This document shows positions 45,708 to 54,982 of a DNA stretch of 64,000 bases, in pieces (positions within the stretch are counted from its first letter, which is position 1; the number at the start of each line of letters is the position of its first letter). A model generated the notes under the pieces. That model did no database searches. It was not told the DNA's origin and saw nothing but the letters and a program-made list of their open reading frames with translations. The translations under genes and the position numbers were made by a program. Origin of the DNA: Vampirovibrio chlorellavorus (GTDB lineage: Bacteria; Cyanobacteriota; Vampirovibrionia; Vampirovibrionales; Vampirovibrionaceae); NCBI RefSeq assembly GCF_003149375.1, contig NZ_QFWH01000009.1, positions 60,061-124,060 of the forward strand. The letters are read 5' to 3'.

Positions 45708-46526
45708 TTAGTCGGAAGCGGCCGTGTCGATAATGGCGTTCTCTTCGGCCTGACGATCTTTTTCCGCTTGCCGGGACTCAATCTTTTCAGACAGCCCCGG
45801 GTTCATCAGCTTCATGTTCTCAATCATGTCGGTAATACGCTCTCGGGACGCCGGGTTGGTGGTAAATTCCAGGGCCTGATGACAATCCTCAATGGCCTCG
45901 TCATAGCGCTGCAATTGGGCCTCGGCGGCGCAGGTGGCGATTTGAAAGTTGACCTGCGTTTCCAAATCCTTGTCCGGAATGTACTGAAACCCTTTGTCCA
46001 GGGCGGCTAAAGCGTCCTCCTGTCGACCCAGGGCCGATAGGCTGGTGGCCAGATCGAAGTAGGTCTGATGGTTCTTTTCATCTCTTTTGAGCGCTTGCTG
46101 AAAGTTCTGGACGGCCTCTTCCTGCAGTTGGCGGCTCTCCTGCGCTTGTGAGGCGTGCTGGGCCTGATAACAAAGGATGGCTCCCCGCAGGTGATAGGTT
46201 TCAGCCAGATCGGGCCCCAGTGTTTCCGCTTGGGTCAGTTCTTTGGCCGCGTTATCCAAGTCATTGGTATACAAATACAGCCAGCCCAGGTTGATGTGCA
46301 GGCCAGGGTCCCTGGGCGCCTGTTCCAGCGCCTGATTCAGCTGCACAAAGGCTTCCTCGAAATTGCCCTGCTCAATCAGCCGCTTGGCCTTTCGCAACTC
46401 GGGACTTTCCCCGTGGACGGCGTTATTCTGGCAGCCTGTCAGGGAGCCAGCGACCACGGCCAAACTCAAACTCAGTGTTACTACCTGTTTCAAAATATTG
46501 CAAAATGCGCGATAGGGGGTAGTCAT
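45708..46526 (-). CDS. TPR-repeat lipoprotein
   Basis: A 272-residue protein. The N-terminus has a hydrophobic stretch ending in lipobox LTGC (Cys near residue 32), so it is probably a lipoprotein. Residues about 45-230 contain four to five tetratricopeptide-like repeats (INLGWLYLYTNDLDNAAKEL, DLATSLSALGRQEDALAAL, EAQLQRYDEAIEDCHQALEF). The C-terminus is charged. Likely a periplasmic scaffold for protein contacts; no partner can be named. Convergent with uppP. Confidence 0.75.
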   Translation of the reverse strand: MTTPYRAFCNILKQVVTLSLSLAVVAGSLTGCQNNAVHGESPELRKAKRLIEQGNFEEAFVQLNQALEQAPRDPGLHINLGWLYLYTNDLDNAAKELTQAETLGPDLAETYHLRGAILCYQAQHASQAQESRQLQEEAVQNFQQALKRDEKNHQTYFDLATSLSALGRQEDALAALDKGFQYIPDKDLETQVNFQIATCAAEAQLQRYDEAIEDCHQALEFTTNPASRERITDMIENMKLMNPGLSEKIESRQAEKDRQAEENAIIDTAASD

Positions 46527-46539
46527 TTTTAAGGTGCTA

Positions 46540-46567
46540 TTGTAATTTTCTTATCACCGTACATAAT
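46540..46567 (+). promoter_or_regulatory. Promoter for rpsO
   Basis: TTGTAA (46540-46545), a 16-base spacer and CATAAT (46562-46567). Transcription would start near 46574 and give a leader of about 46 bases. That is enough for the S15 autoregulatory fold known in other bacteria, though no pseudoknot could be assigned by eye. Confidence 0.5.
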
Positions 46568-46619
46568 AGGCTCCATATTACTCGAAGTAAATCCAAAATC
46601 AAAAGGCGATAAAAGAAAT

Positions 46620-46892
46620 ATGCCCCTGACTTCTGAACAAAAAAAAGACATCTTCAAAGAGCATGCCGTCAGCGCCAATGACACCGGCAGCGCCCCCGTG
46701 CAAATTGCCATGCTCAGCAAGCGCATCAGCGAGTTGACCGAGCATCTGAAAGCCAACCGCAAGGATTTTGCCTGCCAGCGTGGTCTGCAGATTATGGTCG
46801 GTCGCCGCCGTCGCTACCTGAACTACTTCAAAAAGACTTCAACCCCGGAAGCCTACAAAGAACTGATCACCAAATTGGGTATCCGGAAGTAA
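46620..46892 (+). CDS. rpsO: Small ribosomal subunit protein uS15
   Basis: Primary 16S-binding protein of the 30S platform. The 90-residue protein has the standard S15 pattern: NDTGSAPVQIAMLSKRISEL, LKANRKDFACQRGLQIMVGRRRRYLNYF. It precedes pnp, the usual order in many bacteria, with a terminator between. Confidence 0.98.
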   Translation: MPLTSEQKKDIFKEHAVSANDTGSAPVQIAMLSKRISELTEHLKANRKDFACQRGLQIMVGRRRRYLNYFKKTSTPEAYKELITKLGIRK

Positions 46893-46901
46893 AACTCCCA
46901 G

Positions 46902-46926
46902 AAAAACGGGCCTGGTGCCCGTTTTT
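46902..46926 (+). terminator. Rho-independent terminator between rpsO and pnp
   Basis: AAAAACGGGC (46902-46911), loop CTGGT, GCCCGTTTTT (46917-46926). The pairing is perfect and ends in a T-run, so pnp probably has its own promoter or depends on readthrough. Confidence 0.9.
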
Positions 46927-47097
46927 CTCTTTCCAGCCCTTGGGCTTTCCGCGACGCTTTGGGAACATCTTGAGGGGAAATCCAATACCAACAGCAATTT
47001 TCGCGCTTGATGCTGACGAAGCCCCTCAAAAGGCGGTAAAATAGCTGCATCATCCACGGAATAAAACATCGAAGTATAGAAAGAAGACAAAACTCTT

Positions 47098-49284
47098 ATG
47101 AACGAACAAATCCTGTTTCCGAATCTACAGACCAAAACTTTTAAAATTGGGGACAAAGAAGTGCATCTGGAAAGCGGACGCTTGGCCAAAGCCGCCACCG
47201 GCTCCGTGCTAGTCCGTTGCGATGACACTGTGCTTCTGGTCACCGCCACTGGTAGTGAATCTCCTCGTCCCGGCATCGACTTCTTTCCGCTGCTGGTCGA
47301 TTTTGAAGAAAAAATGTACTCCGTGGGCCGTTTGCCCGGCGGTTACCTGAAGCGGGAAGGCAAGCCTTCCGACAAGGCCACCCTGACCTCTCGCCTGATT
47401 GATCGTCCCATCCGTCCCTTGTGGCCCGATGGCTACCGCAACGACGTGCAAGTGGTCTCCACCCTGATGAGCATGGATAGCAACATCCAACCGGATGTAC
47501 TGGCTATTTTTGGCGCCTCTATGGCCCTGGAGCTTTCCGGTCTGCCGTTCTCCGGCCCGGTTGGTGGGGTGCGGGTGGCGCGCCTGAACGGTCAATTCAT
47601 CGTGAACCCCACCTTCAAGCAAACCGAAGAAAGCGATCTGGACCTGGTGGTTGCTGGAACCGAAGACTCCATCATGATGGTGGAAGCCGGTGCCAACTTC
47701 ATTTCCGAAGAAGATCTGCTGAAGGCGCTGGCTTTCGCCCACGATCACATTCGGGAGCAAGTCAAAGTCCAGCGGGAGTTCGCTGCACAGTGCGGCATCG
47801 AGAAAAAGCCTTTTGTCTTTGAACTGGAAGCCGATGTGAAAAAGGTGCTGGCTTTCGTGGAAGAAACCGCGGAAAAAGATATCTTCGCCGCCTATCACGA
47901 ATTTGACCGCAGCCGCCGCAAGGAAATGCTGGAAGCCGCCAAGCAAAAAGTAAAAGGCGCTCTGGAAGCCAAAGCGGACACCGATCCCATCAAGGCCTTC
48001 CTGTTGGCCCAGCCGCTGGATTACCTGGGTGAGTCCTTCAAGAAAGTGGAAAAACGCATTATGCGCACCATGATCATTGAAGAAGGCGTGCGGGCCGACG
48101 GTCGTCGTAACGAAGATATTCGCCCCATCAACTGTCAGACCGGCATTCTGCCCCGTGTACACGGCAGCGGTCTTTTCACCCGCGGCAATACTCAGGCCCT
48201 CTCTGTGGCTACGCTGGGTTCCCCGGGCGAAGCGCAGCGTCTGGATGGCGTGGATCCGCAAACCGAGAAGCGCTGGATGCACCATTACACTTTCCCGGGT
48301 TACTCCGTGGGCGAAGTGAAGCCCATGCGGGGTGCGGGCCGTCGGGAAATCGGTCACGGCGCGCTGGTTGAGCGTGGCATCTTGCCGGTGCTGCCCTCCA
48401 AAGAGGAATTCGGCTATACCATTCGGGTAAACTCCGACATTCTGGAATCCAACGGTTCCACCAGCATGGCTTCTACTTGCGGCGCCACACTAGCCTTGAT
48501 GGATGCCGGTGTTCCCATTAAAGCCCCGGTGGGCGGGATTGCCATGGGTCTGATTAAAGAAGGCGCCAAGTCCGTAGTATTGTCCGACATCCAGGGTGTG
48601 GAAGACTTCCTGGGCGATATGGACTTCAAGGTCGTGGGCACCCGGGATGGGGTTACTGCCCTGCAAATGGACATCAAAATTCAGGGTATTTCTCTGGAAA
48701 TTATGAAGACCGCCCTGGAGCAAGCCAAAGCCGGTCGTCTGACCATTCTGGACCGGATGACCGCCGTACTGGCCGCCCCTCGTAACGAGCTGTCTCCGTG
48801 GGCCCCTCGCATCATTACCCTGACCATCGACAAAGACCAGATTGGTTCTGTCATTGGGCCCGGCGGTAAAATGATCCGCTCCATCATCGATGAAACCGGT
48901 GCCACCATTGACATCGAAGACAGCGGTCTGGTCACCATCACCTCGGTGGATGGTGAAGGCGCGACCCGTGCCAAAGACATCATCGAGCGTTTGACCCGCA
49001 AGATTGAGCGTGGTCAGGTGATCATGGGCAAAGTCGTCCGCACCATCCCCATCGGTGCTTTCGTGGAACTGTTCCCGGGCAAGGATGGCATGGTCCACAT
49101 TTCCCAACTGTCCCAGCAACGGGTACAGGCGGTTGAAGATGTGGTCAAAGTGGGCGATGAAGTGCTGGTCAAGGTCGTGGACATTGACGAGCGTGGTCGC
49201 ATCAACCTCACCATGAAGGGTGTCAACGACGCAGAGCGCGCCCAGCATGGTCTGGAGCCCCTGAGTGCAGCCAGCCCCAACTAA
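47098..49284 (+). CDS. pnp: Polyribonucleotide nucleotidyltransferase
   Basis: Phosphorolytic 3'-5' exoribonuclease, key to mRNA decay. The 728-residue protein has two RNase PH domains (first about 10-140, second about 325-540, with FTRGNTQALSVATLG and the active-site acidic region SDIQGVEDFLGDMDFK), a KH domain (IGSVIGPGGKMIRSIIDETG) and an S1 domain (VRTIPIGAFVELFPGKDGMV). The 3' end overlaps the next gene's GTG by 20 bases. Confidence 0.98.
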   Translation: MNEQILFPNLQTKTFKIGDKEVHLESGRLAKAATGSVLVRCDDTVLLVTATGSESPRPGIDFFPLLVDFEEKMYSVGRLPGGYLKREGKPSDKATLTSRLIDRPIRPLWPDGYRNDVQVVSTLMSMDSNIQPDVLAIFGASMALELSGLPFSGPVGGVRVARLNGQFIVNPTFKQTEESDLDLVVAGTEDSIMMVEAGANFISEEDLLKALAFAHDHIREQVKVQREFAAQCGIEKKPFVFELEADVKKVLAFVEETAEKDIFAAYHEFDRSRRKEMLEAAKQKVKGALEAKADTDPIKAFLLAQPLDYLGESFKKVEKRIMRTMIIEEGVRADGRRNEDIRPINCQTGILPRVHGSGLFTRGNTQALSVATLGSPGEAQRLDGVDPQTEKRWMHHYTFPGYSVGEVKPMRGAGRREIGHGALVERGILPVLPSKEEFGYTIRVNSDILESNGSTSMASTCGATLALMDAGVPIKAPVGGIAMGLIKEGAKSVVLSDIQGVEDFLGDMDFKVVGTRDGVTALQMDIKIQGISLEIMKTALEQAKAGRLTILDRMTAVLAAPRNELSPWAPRIITLTIDKDQIGSVIGPGGKMIRSIIDETGATIDIEDSGLVTITSVDGEGATRAKDIIERLTRKIERGQVIMGKVVRTIPIGAFVELFPGKDGMVHISQLSQQRVQAVEDVVKVGDEVLVKVVDIDERGRINLTMKGVNDAERAQHGLEPLSAASPN

Positions 49285-50710
49285 GACAACAGTAGAAACG
49301 CGTCAACCGGGGTCTCCTCTGGTTGACGCGTTAAAAACCTATGACCGGCAGAACCGCAGGCGCTTCCATGTGCCAGCCCATGCCGGTCAATGCTTATATG
49401 AAGATTCTACAATCTGGAATCAGCCGTTTCGTTACGATTTAACCGAGCTGGATGGCCTGGATGTTTTATCGGAGCCGGATGGGGCGATTTCAGAAGCCCA
49501 ACAGCGTATGGCCAGCTTGTTCGGGGTGGCCCATAGCTTTATGCTGATTAACGGGGCTTCGGTGGGATTGATGGCGGCCATGCTTTGCGTGGCCCAGCCC
49601 GGGGCCAAGGTGCTGATTCCCCGCAACGCCCACCGGGCCGTTTTAAGTGGACTGATCGTATCGGGCGCTGAACCGGTTTGGTTTTTGCCCAGCCATTTGC
49701 CCCAGTGGGACTTATGGGGCTCCGTGACCGTCGAGCAAGTTCAAACCCAGCTCGTTCTACACTCGGACGCCACCGCTCTATTCCTGACCTCGCCCACCTA
49801 TGAAGGACTGGGCAGTGATATTCCGGCCATCGCCCGGCTGTGTAAGGTCCACGGAGTAGCGCTGGTGGTGGATGAAGCCCATGGCAGCCTGTGGCCCCTG
49901 AGCGAGCAACTGCCCGTCTCTGCCTGCCACAGTGGGGCGGATGTGGTCATTCATTCCCTGCACAAAAGCGGGGGTAGCCTGACCCAAAGCGCCTTGGCCC
50001 ACTTAACAAAAGACTCTTGCGTGGATCCCACCCTATTTCAGCAGGCCCTGAATACCCTGCAAAGTACCAGCCCCTCCTATTTGCTGATGGCCAGCCTGGA
50101 TGCGGCCTGCGACTTTCTGGGAAGCACCGCTGGGCAGACCCGAATCGAATGGTTATTGTCGCAAGTGCAGCTGCTTCGACGCACTTTACAAACCAGCCTG
50201 AGCCAAATAAAACTGTATCAGCCTCAGGGAACAGCCGCCCAATTCTGGGACCCCTGCAAGTTTTATCTCAGCCATCCGCTACAAACTGGCGAAGACTGGG
50301 GCGCCCGTGTGGAAGAGACGCACCAATTGGCCTATGAATCGGCCAAACCAGGTGGTGTGCTGTATCTGGCCAATCTGGGCCTGACCGAAGCCGATTTTGC
50401 GGCCTTCCAGGCAATCCTGATGGCAGAGGATGAAGCGCTATGTGCAGCCGAACGCCCGCCCGCCCCGCTGTGGGAAGAGGCCATCGATAGCGCCGAGGTT
50501 TGCTTGCCGCAGATGGCTTTATTCCCCCGCGAAGCCTTTTTCCGCAAAGGACACAAAGTTCCCATCACAGCGGCACTCCACCGAATCGCCAAGGAAACGG
50601 TGGTACATTGCCCGCCGGGCATCCCCGTGTTAATGCCCGGTGAACGCATACAGAAGGCCCACCTGCCCTTGCTGCCGGAGGCCGGGGTGTGGGTGGTCGC
50701 TGAGCCTTAG
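49265..50710 (+). CDS. Orn/Lys/Arg decarboxylase family protein
   Basis: A 481-residue PLP fold-type I protein of the short Orn/Lys/Arg decarboxylase group (YaaO/SpeA-like in Firmicutes and cyanobacteria). Landmarks are RFHVPAHAGQ, the active domain LINGASVGLMAAM, LVVDEAHGSLW, and the PLP lysine in IHSLHKSGGSLTQSA. The C-terminal domain includes CPPGIPVLMPGERI. It probably makes a diamine or agmatine for polyamine synthesis. The GTG start overlaps the pnp end; GGAG lies seven bases before it. Confidence 0.82.
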   Translation: MQPAPTKTTVETRQPGSPLVDALKTYDRQNRRRFHVPAHAGQCLYEDSTIWNQPFRYDLTELDGLDVLSEPDGAISEAQQRMASLFGVAHSFMLINGASVGLMAAMLCVAQPGAKVLIPRNAHRAVLSGLIVSGAEPVWFLPSHLPQWDLWGSVTVEQVQTQLVLHSDATALFLTSPTYEGLGSDIPAIARLCKVHGVALVVDEAHGSLWPLSEQLPVSACHSGADVVIHSLHKSGGSLTQSALAHLTKDSCVDPTLFQQALNTLQSTSPSYLLMASLDAACDFLGSTAGQTRIEWLLSQVQLLRRTLQTSLSQIKLYQPQGTAAQFWDPCKFYLSHPLQTGEDWGARVEETHQLAYESAKPGGVLYLANLGLTEADFAAFQAILMAEDEALCAAERPPAPLWEEAIDSAEVCLPQMALFPREAFFRKGHKVPITAALHRIAKETVVHCPPGIPVLMPGERIQKAHLPLLPEAGVWVVAEP

Positions 50711-50905
50711 ACCCGCCCCTTCCAATGTCAATCGTTCTGTCTATTTATAACTAAGGCAGCTTTCACTGTTTTTATACCCAAAGGCCTAAATCGCTTGCCC
50801 GATGAAGCACGAAACAAGCGAGGTCATGATGGGGTTACAAGTCCCGCATGATTCATCAGGAACACGTGGAAAACCGCTTCAAGTGGTTTCAGAAAGGGGT
50901 GTCGT

Positions 50906-51148
50906 GTGTCGAAAGAGAAACAGTCTCATGTCATTCGCCAATTGGCCTGGATTCGGGAGAATAGCACCCCGGAAACGCCACAAATTCACCGGGAGCGACA
51001 ACTCCGACAATCGCTGGACATTATGAACCAACTCATCAACGAAAACGCCCATCGCCCCGAATCCATCCATCTGCTGCGGAAAATCCTGCGGGAGCGGGCC
51101 GAACTGCAAGTCATCCGGCACGACGATGAAACTAGCCTATCCGGCTGA
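50906..51148 (+). CDS. Small charged helical protein, unknown
   Basis: An 80-residue protein rich in Arg, Glu, Gln and His, entirely helical by eye (MSKEKQSHVIRQLAWIREN...). GTG start with GAAAGGGG upstream. It has no cysteine, membrane segment or known motif. It could be a small adaptor or RNA-binding protein; not recognised. Confidence 0.5.
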   Translation: MSKEKQSHVIRQLAWIRENSTPETPQIHRERQLRQSLDIMNQLINENAHRPESIHLLRKILRERAELQVIRHDDETSLSG

Positions 51149-51502
51149 TTTTTAATTCAAATTCAAAAAAGCCGTTGCGAGCCAATCCCGTCATGGGGGA
51201 TAATAGATGCAATCCCTGGATGTGGTTCGATGTCTTGACTCTACCCGCCATAATCGGGAGTCCTGATAACGCGATGGCATCACCGTATACCAACCTTGCG
51301 CCAGCAAGCCTGTTGGAAACCTCGATGACCACGGAGGACACCCACCTGTTGAGAAAACAGGAGGCCAAGACATCACCACGCAAAGTCCAGGGATTACCCT
51401 TTTCTTCAGTGAAATTGATCCTAAAAGAGCTGGCGGCGCGGGGAATTTTAAAGGCCCTCCCGTCGATGAAAATCCACTATAATAAACGGTAGTGGAAGCA
51501 GC
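51149..51502 (+). other. Interval with a doubtful ORF and a -10 element
   Basis: A frame open from 51175 to 51492 could encode up to 105 residues ending KALPSMKIHYNKR, but no ribosome binding site supports any of its starts and another frame is open on the opposite strand. TATAAT at 51478-51483 is a likely -10 for the next gene, though the -35 is poor. Confidence 0.25.
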
Positions 51503-52216
51503 GTGTTGGGTGAGTGCGTGAGAAATCTGGCGGCCAAATTTGCCATTTTATCGGCCCCCTGGGAAGCGGACGGGCGGGCAGATACCCAAGCCTATCTGGA
51601 TTTGAGCCTCCCGGAGATGCTCAGTCGGTATCAGGCCTTGGTAGGCCCGGAAAACTGGGGGGTGGTGCTGTTTGGCTTCTCCGATCAGGCCGTATTGGAC
51701 ATTCTGGATGAAGAATTTGAGATTGATATGGAGCGAAACGTCCTGCTGTTTCGCAAAACCTATCTGGATGGTCGCAGTATCCGGCTGGCCGGGGCCGGGC
51801 GGGCCTCCAGCGAAAGCTACCCCTTTACCGACACCGAATTAAAGCTGGTGGACAATCTGGCCCGCTGGCTGCTGGAGGCCACCCGTTCCCTCTACCGGGG
51901 CGATCTGGGTGAGGCGCGTTTGCGGGATATTCAGGAAGAGTACGCCGAGAATTTCAGGGTGTACGCCTGTAAAGCGGTGTCTCACTATGAAGTGGGGGAG
52001 GCTGAAGCCCTACTGCGCTCCCTGTTTGGTTCAGTGAAAGCCATGACCGCCTTTTGTCATTCGTTAACCGTGGATGCCCTGTTCAAGGGCGATGCGGCCA
52101 AAATGCTGTTTGGGGAGCAGTCCGGGTATCATCAGGCCTGGTTGCGCAAGCAGGTGTTTCGGCACATGATGTCTAAAACCGTTGAAACCTACATCAGCGC
52201 CTGCCTGCTGGATTAA
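51503..52216 (+). CDS. Unknown cytoplasmic protein
   Basis: A 237-residue protein starting at GTG 51503 (MLGECVRNLAAKFAILS). It is acidic and mainly helical, with a central RRLE/YR-type charged region and no membrane or signal segment. The C-terminal half (AVSHYEVGEAEALLRSLFGS...) contains cysteine and His residues without a metal-binding spacing. Codon use fits the surrounding genes. No family recognised. Confidence 0.5.
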   Translation: MLGECVRNLAAKFAILSAPWEADGRADTQAYLDLSLPEMLSRYQALVGPENWGVVLFGFSDQAVLDILDEEFEIDMERNVLLFRKTYLDGRSIRLAGAGRASSESYPFTDTELKLVDNLARWLLEATRSLYRGDLGEARLRDIQEEYAENFRVYACKAVSHYEVGEAEALLRSLFGSVKAMTAFCHSLTVDALFKGDAAKMLFGEQSGYHQAWLRKQVFRHMMSKTVETYISACLLD

Positions 52217-52285
52217 GTTCCGCCTCGCTTGTCGTTCTTTCGCTTGAAATCCCTGTCGGGCTTTATAATACTTGTCGAACGCTTC

Positions 52286-52312
52286 TGAAACTTTTTAGGA
52301 GGCTGGCGTGTA
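52286..52312 (+). promoter_or_regulatory. Possible ECF sigma promoter
   Basis: TGAAAC (52286-52291) followed by TTTT and, after 15 bases, CGTGTA. This resembles the SigW-type ECF consensus TGAAAC-N16-CGTA. A separate vegetative-like TATAAT lies at 52264-52269, with TTGAAA only 14 bases before it. The site lies before an operon that encodes an ECF sigma factor, so autoregulation would make sense. Confidence 0.4.
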
Positions 52313-52344
52313 TTATAGTTGTCCCTACCAATCAGGAGATCAGC

Positions 52345-52863
52345 ATGTGTAACCGGATGCCATCGCAAAAGCTGGCTGTTCTGGCGCTACCACTGGCCTT
52401 GCTGTTGAATTTGCTACCGGTTTCAGCCTCCGCAGATCCATCCAGTCAGGGCGGGCGTGTGCAGGGTCAGGCTGGCCACGCTGCCAGTCACTCCCCCGAT
52501 GAGCGACATCAGCAAATGATGAAGGAACTGGGCCTCAGTCCAGAGCAAGGACAAAAGGTCAAAAGTGCCATGGAGCAAGGACGCGCTCAAAGCCAGCCGT
52601 TAAGAGAGCAGCTCAAAACCAAGCGCAAGGCCATGATGCAGTACCTGCAGACGCCCAACGCCACCGAAGCGGGGGCACGCACCCTGAACAGCGATATTAA
52701 TGATCTGCAACGACGACTCAGTGAAATTCGCCTGAAAACCTGGTTCAGCATACGTTCCCAACTCAACCCGGAGCAATTGCAGAAACTTCAGGCCCTCAAG
52801 GCCAAACATTGGGCTCAGCGTTCCAATGCGGGTGGGCGTTCGCACTCGCCCGAGGATTACTAA
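52345..52863 (+). CDS. Spy/CpxP-like periplasmic protein
   Basis: A 172-residue protein with a Sec signal peptide (LAVLALPLALLLNLLPVSASA, cleavage near residue 30). The mature part is helical and basic with two LTxxQ-like motifs, LGLSPEQGQKVKS and LNPEQLQKLQALK, the hallmark of the Spy/CpxP/ZraP family of periplasmic chaperones and stress sensors. It leads an operon with the ECF sigma and anti-sigma genes. AGGAG lies close before the ATG. It probably senses or buffers envelope stress; a metal role is possible. Confidence 0.75.
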   Translation: MCNRMPSQKLAVLALPLALLLNLLPVSASADPSSQGGRVQGQAGHAASHSPDERHQQMMKELGLSPEQGQKVKSAMEQGRAQSQPLREQLKTKRKAMMQYLQTPNATEAGARTLNSDINDLQRRLSEIRLKTWFSIRSQLNPEQLQKLQALKAKHWAQRSNAGGRSHSPEDY

Positions 52864-52918
52864 GCTCACTGCCCATTGTGACTCCTGTCTGTTCTGTTGA
52901 CGCCAAGCCGGCCCTGCG

Positions 52919-53509
52919 ATGACCCAGACCTTCCCTCTCAACCCGGTACTGCAGCCCGAGGATTCTGCATTCATTGACCGCACCCTGTGCGGGGATCAAA
53001 AGGCGTTCTCCCAACTGATGCAACGTTATCTCCCAGCCGTTTACAACTACCTGTACCGAATGACCCAGAACCATGAAATCAGCGAAGAAATTGCCCAGGA
53101 GGCCTTTGTGAAAGCCTACCAGAATCTGAAAAACTTTGACCGCCAACGGCCCTTTAAGCCCTGGATTCTTCGCATCGCCTCCAACGCGGCCATCAGCCAG
53201 TTGCGGAAGCAGTCCAAGCTGGTTTCCCTGAACGCCATGGAGGAAGCGGGCACCTGGACCGAGACGGAGCATCAAACCGCCGAGGATCTCGTCGTTCAAC
53301 TGGAACGCAAGCTCTCCACCGAAGAAGTGCTGACGGCCCTGCAAACACTGGATGACAAATATCGACAAGCCCTGCTGCTGCGTTACCAGCAAGATCTCAG
53401 CTACGAAGCCGTGGCCGAGACGCTGGGCGTTCCCCTCAACACCGTGCGCACCTGGATTAAGCGCGGCACCGAAAAGCTGAAACAAGCCGTAAAGGAGATG
53501 GCCTCATGA
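52919..53509 (+). CDS. ECF RNA polymerase sigma factor
   Basis: A 196-residue group 4 sigma factor. Region 2 is FSQLMQRYLPAVYNYLYRM with EISEEIAQEAFVKAYQNL and RPFKPWILRIASNAAI. Region 4 has LDDKYRQALLLRYQQDLSYE, VAETLGVPLNTVRTWIKRG. There is no region 3. The last four bases overlap the anti-sigma gene (ATGA), so translation is coupled. It likely directs an envelope-stress regulon. Confidence 0.92.
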   Translation: MTQTFPLNPVLQPEDSAFIDRTLCGDQKAFSQLMQRYLPAVYNYLYRMTQNHEISEEIAQEAFVKAYQNLKNFDRQRPFKPWILRIASNAAISQLRKQSKLVSLNAMEEAGTWTETEHQTAEDLVVQLERKLSTEEVLTALQTLDDKYRQALLLRYQQDLSYEAVAETLGVPLNTVRTWIKRGTEKLKQAVKEMAS

Positions 53510-54129
53510 CCACGCCCGTGCAGCCACCCAAACACCCCCAACCCACCTGTGAACAGGCTCAGGACCTCATATTCAGCCTACAGGAAGGAGAACCGGTTTC
53601 GGACTCAGCGCGAACCGGCTTATCCGACCACTTAGCCCAATGCGCCGTTTGTCAGGCTTACCAGAATGATTTGCGGCAACTCACCGCAACCATGAGCGAT
53701 CTGGAGCCTGTGGCGGTTCCCGTGGGGCTGGCCGATCGCATTCTGGCCCAAATCGCCGAAACCGAAACAACGGCAGCACCGGCCACACCGCTTTCCTCAC
53801 AGCGATTGCGCTGGCAGAAGTTCACGCCCGTGGCGGCAGCCGTGCTGATTCTGGCCATTGCCGTGCCTCTGCTCATGCCCAATCGTCCAGAGGCTTTGAT
53901 TGACCCCACCGCATCGACGCTGCAGGCGGATGCTCAATCAGCCACCGACTTGGGCACCAGCGTACCCCGGGAAAGCGTTTCCTCCCAAGACGGGCACTCT
54001 GCTTCAATAGAGGGAACTCAACTGGCCCAGGGCGGTGGCGCTTTGAAGATTGGCCTGAAGCAAACGTATGCTAGCGAAACTGAAAACGACATGTACTACG
54101 ATCCGGTGAGTACGCTGGTGGGCTTTTAG
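53506..54129 (+). CDS. Anti-sigma factor with zinc-finger N-terminus
   Basis: A 207-residue protein. The N-terminus has the zf-HC2 anti-sigma layout: CEQAQDLIFSLQEGE, then HLAQCAVCQAYQ (HxxxCxxC). One membrane segment (VAAAVLILAIAVPLLM, about residues 105-122) is followed by a Ser/Gly-rich extracytoplasmic tail ending YDPVSTLVGF. It should hold the sigma factor at the membrane until a signal releases it. No protease site is evident. Confidence 0.85.
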   Translation: MTTPVQPPKHPQPTCEQAQDLIFSLQEGEPVSDSARTGLSDHLAQCAVCQAYQNDLRQLTATMSDLEPVAVPVGLADRILAQIAETETTAAPATPLSSQRLRWQKFTPVAAAVLILAIAVPLLMPNRPEALIDPTASTLQADAQSATDLGTSVPRESVSSQDGHSASIEGTQLAQGGGALKIGLKQTYASETENDMYYDPVSTLVGF

Positions 54130-54136
54130 GCCCCTG

Positions 54137-54982
54137 CTAGCCTTTCACCGCCCCGCTGGTGGCCCCGGACACAAAGTACTTTTGCAGGGCAAAGAAAAAG
54201 ACCAGCATGGGCACCATGGACAGCAAAGTCCCTGCGGCAATCAGCTTCCAGTCCGCGCTAAAGGTGCTTTGCAACTGTACCAGCCCCACGGGCAGGGTAA
54301 AGTGACTGGGCTCTGAGAGGATAATGCTGGGCCACAGGAATTCTCCCCAGGTGGCCATAAAGGCAAACACGGCCAGCGTGGCCAAGGTGGGCCGAATCAG
54401 AGGGAGCAGCACATGCCACAGAATTTGCAGACTGTTGCACCCATCCAGCACCGCCGATTCTTCCAGCTCCTTGGGCAAAGTGACCAGCGCCTGCCTTACA
54501 AAAAAGATGCCAAACCCACTGACCGCAAAGGGCAGCACCAGCCCCAGCCACCCATTTACCCAACCGGCGGCGTCGGTCAGGTTCAGCTTCAGGCAAATTA
54601 AATACAGGGGAATCATCAGCACCTGAAAGGGAATCATCATGGTGGCCAGAATACTGAAAAAGATGGCGTTTTGCCCCTTAAACCGCATGCGGGCCAAGGG
54701 ATAAGCGGCCATCACACTCAGGCTGATGTTAAACACAATGGTCAGCACGGTCACCACGATGCTATTGATGAAGAACCAGGGCATGGGCACCTTTTGCCAC
54801 ACGCTGATAAAGTTTTGCAGGGTTGGTTGGGTCGGAATAAATTGGGGCGGATAGGCAAACACGTTTTCGGCAGGGCTTTTAAGGGCCGTGGACAGCAGCC
54901 ATAGGAACGGAAAGACGGAAAGCAGCACCAGCAGGCTTAATAACAGATATTGGAGGCTTTGCTTGAGCGTGATGGATTTCAT
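54137..54982 (-). CDS. Sugar ABC transporter permease (MalG/UgpE type)
   Basis: A 281-residue permease of the binding-protein-dependent sugar class. Six membrane segments are seen, and the EAA loop is EELEESAVLDGCNSLQILWHV followed by LLPLIRPTLA. It overlaps the MalF-type gene by four bases, making an operon. No solute-binding protein or ATPase gene is included, so both must be elsewhere. The substrate is unknown; glycerol-phosphate and oligosaccharides are the usual possibilities. Confidence 0.9.
   Translation of the reverse strand: MKSITLKQSLQYLLLSLLVLLSVFPFLWLLSTALKSPAENVFAYPPQFIPTQPTLQNFISVWQKVPMPWFFINSIVVTVLTIVFNISLSVMAAYPLARMRFKGQNAIFFSILATMMIPFQVLMIPLYLICLKLNLTDAAGWVNGWLGLVLPFAVSGFGIFFVRQALVTLPKELEESAVLDGCNSLQILWHVLLPLIRPTLATLAVFAFMATWGEFLWPSIILSEPSHFTLPVGLVQLQSTFSADWKLIAAGTLLSMVPMLVFFFALQKYFVSGATSGAVKG

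Noticed and set aside
47209..48357. 382-codon open frame antisense to pnp
   Set aside because: Shadow of a well-conserved gene, with no ribosome binding site or recognisable protein features.
51175..51492. 105-codon plus-strand frame
   Set aside because: No start has a ribosome binding site and the composition is not protein-like; kept only as a note on the interval.
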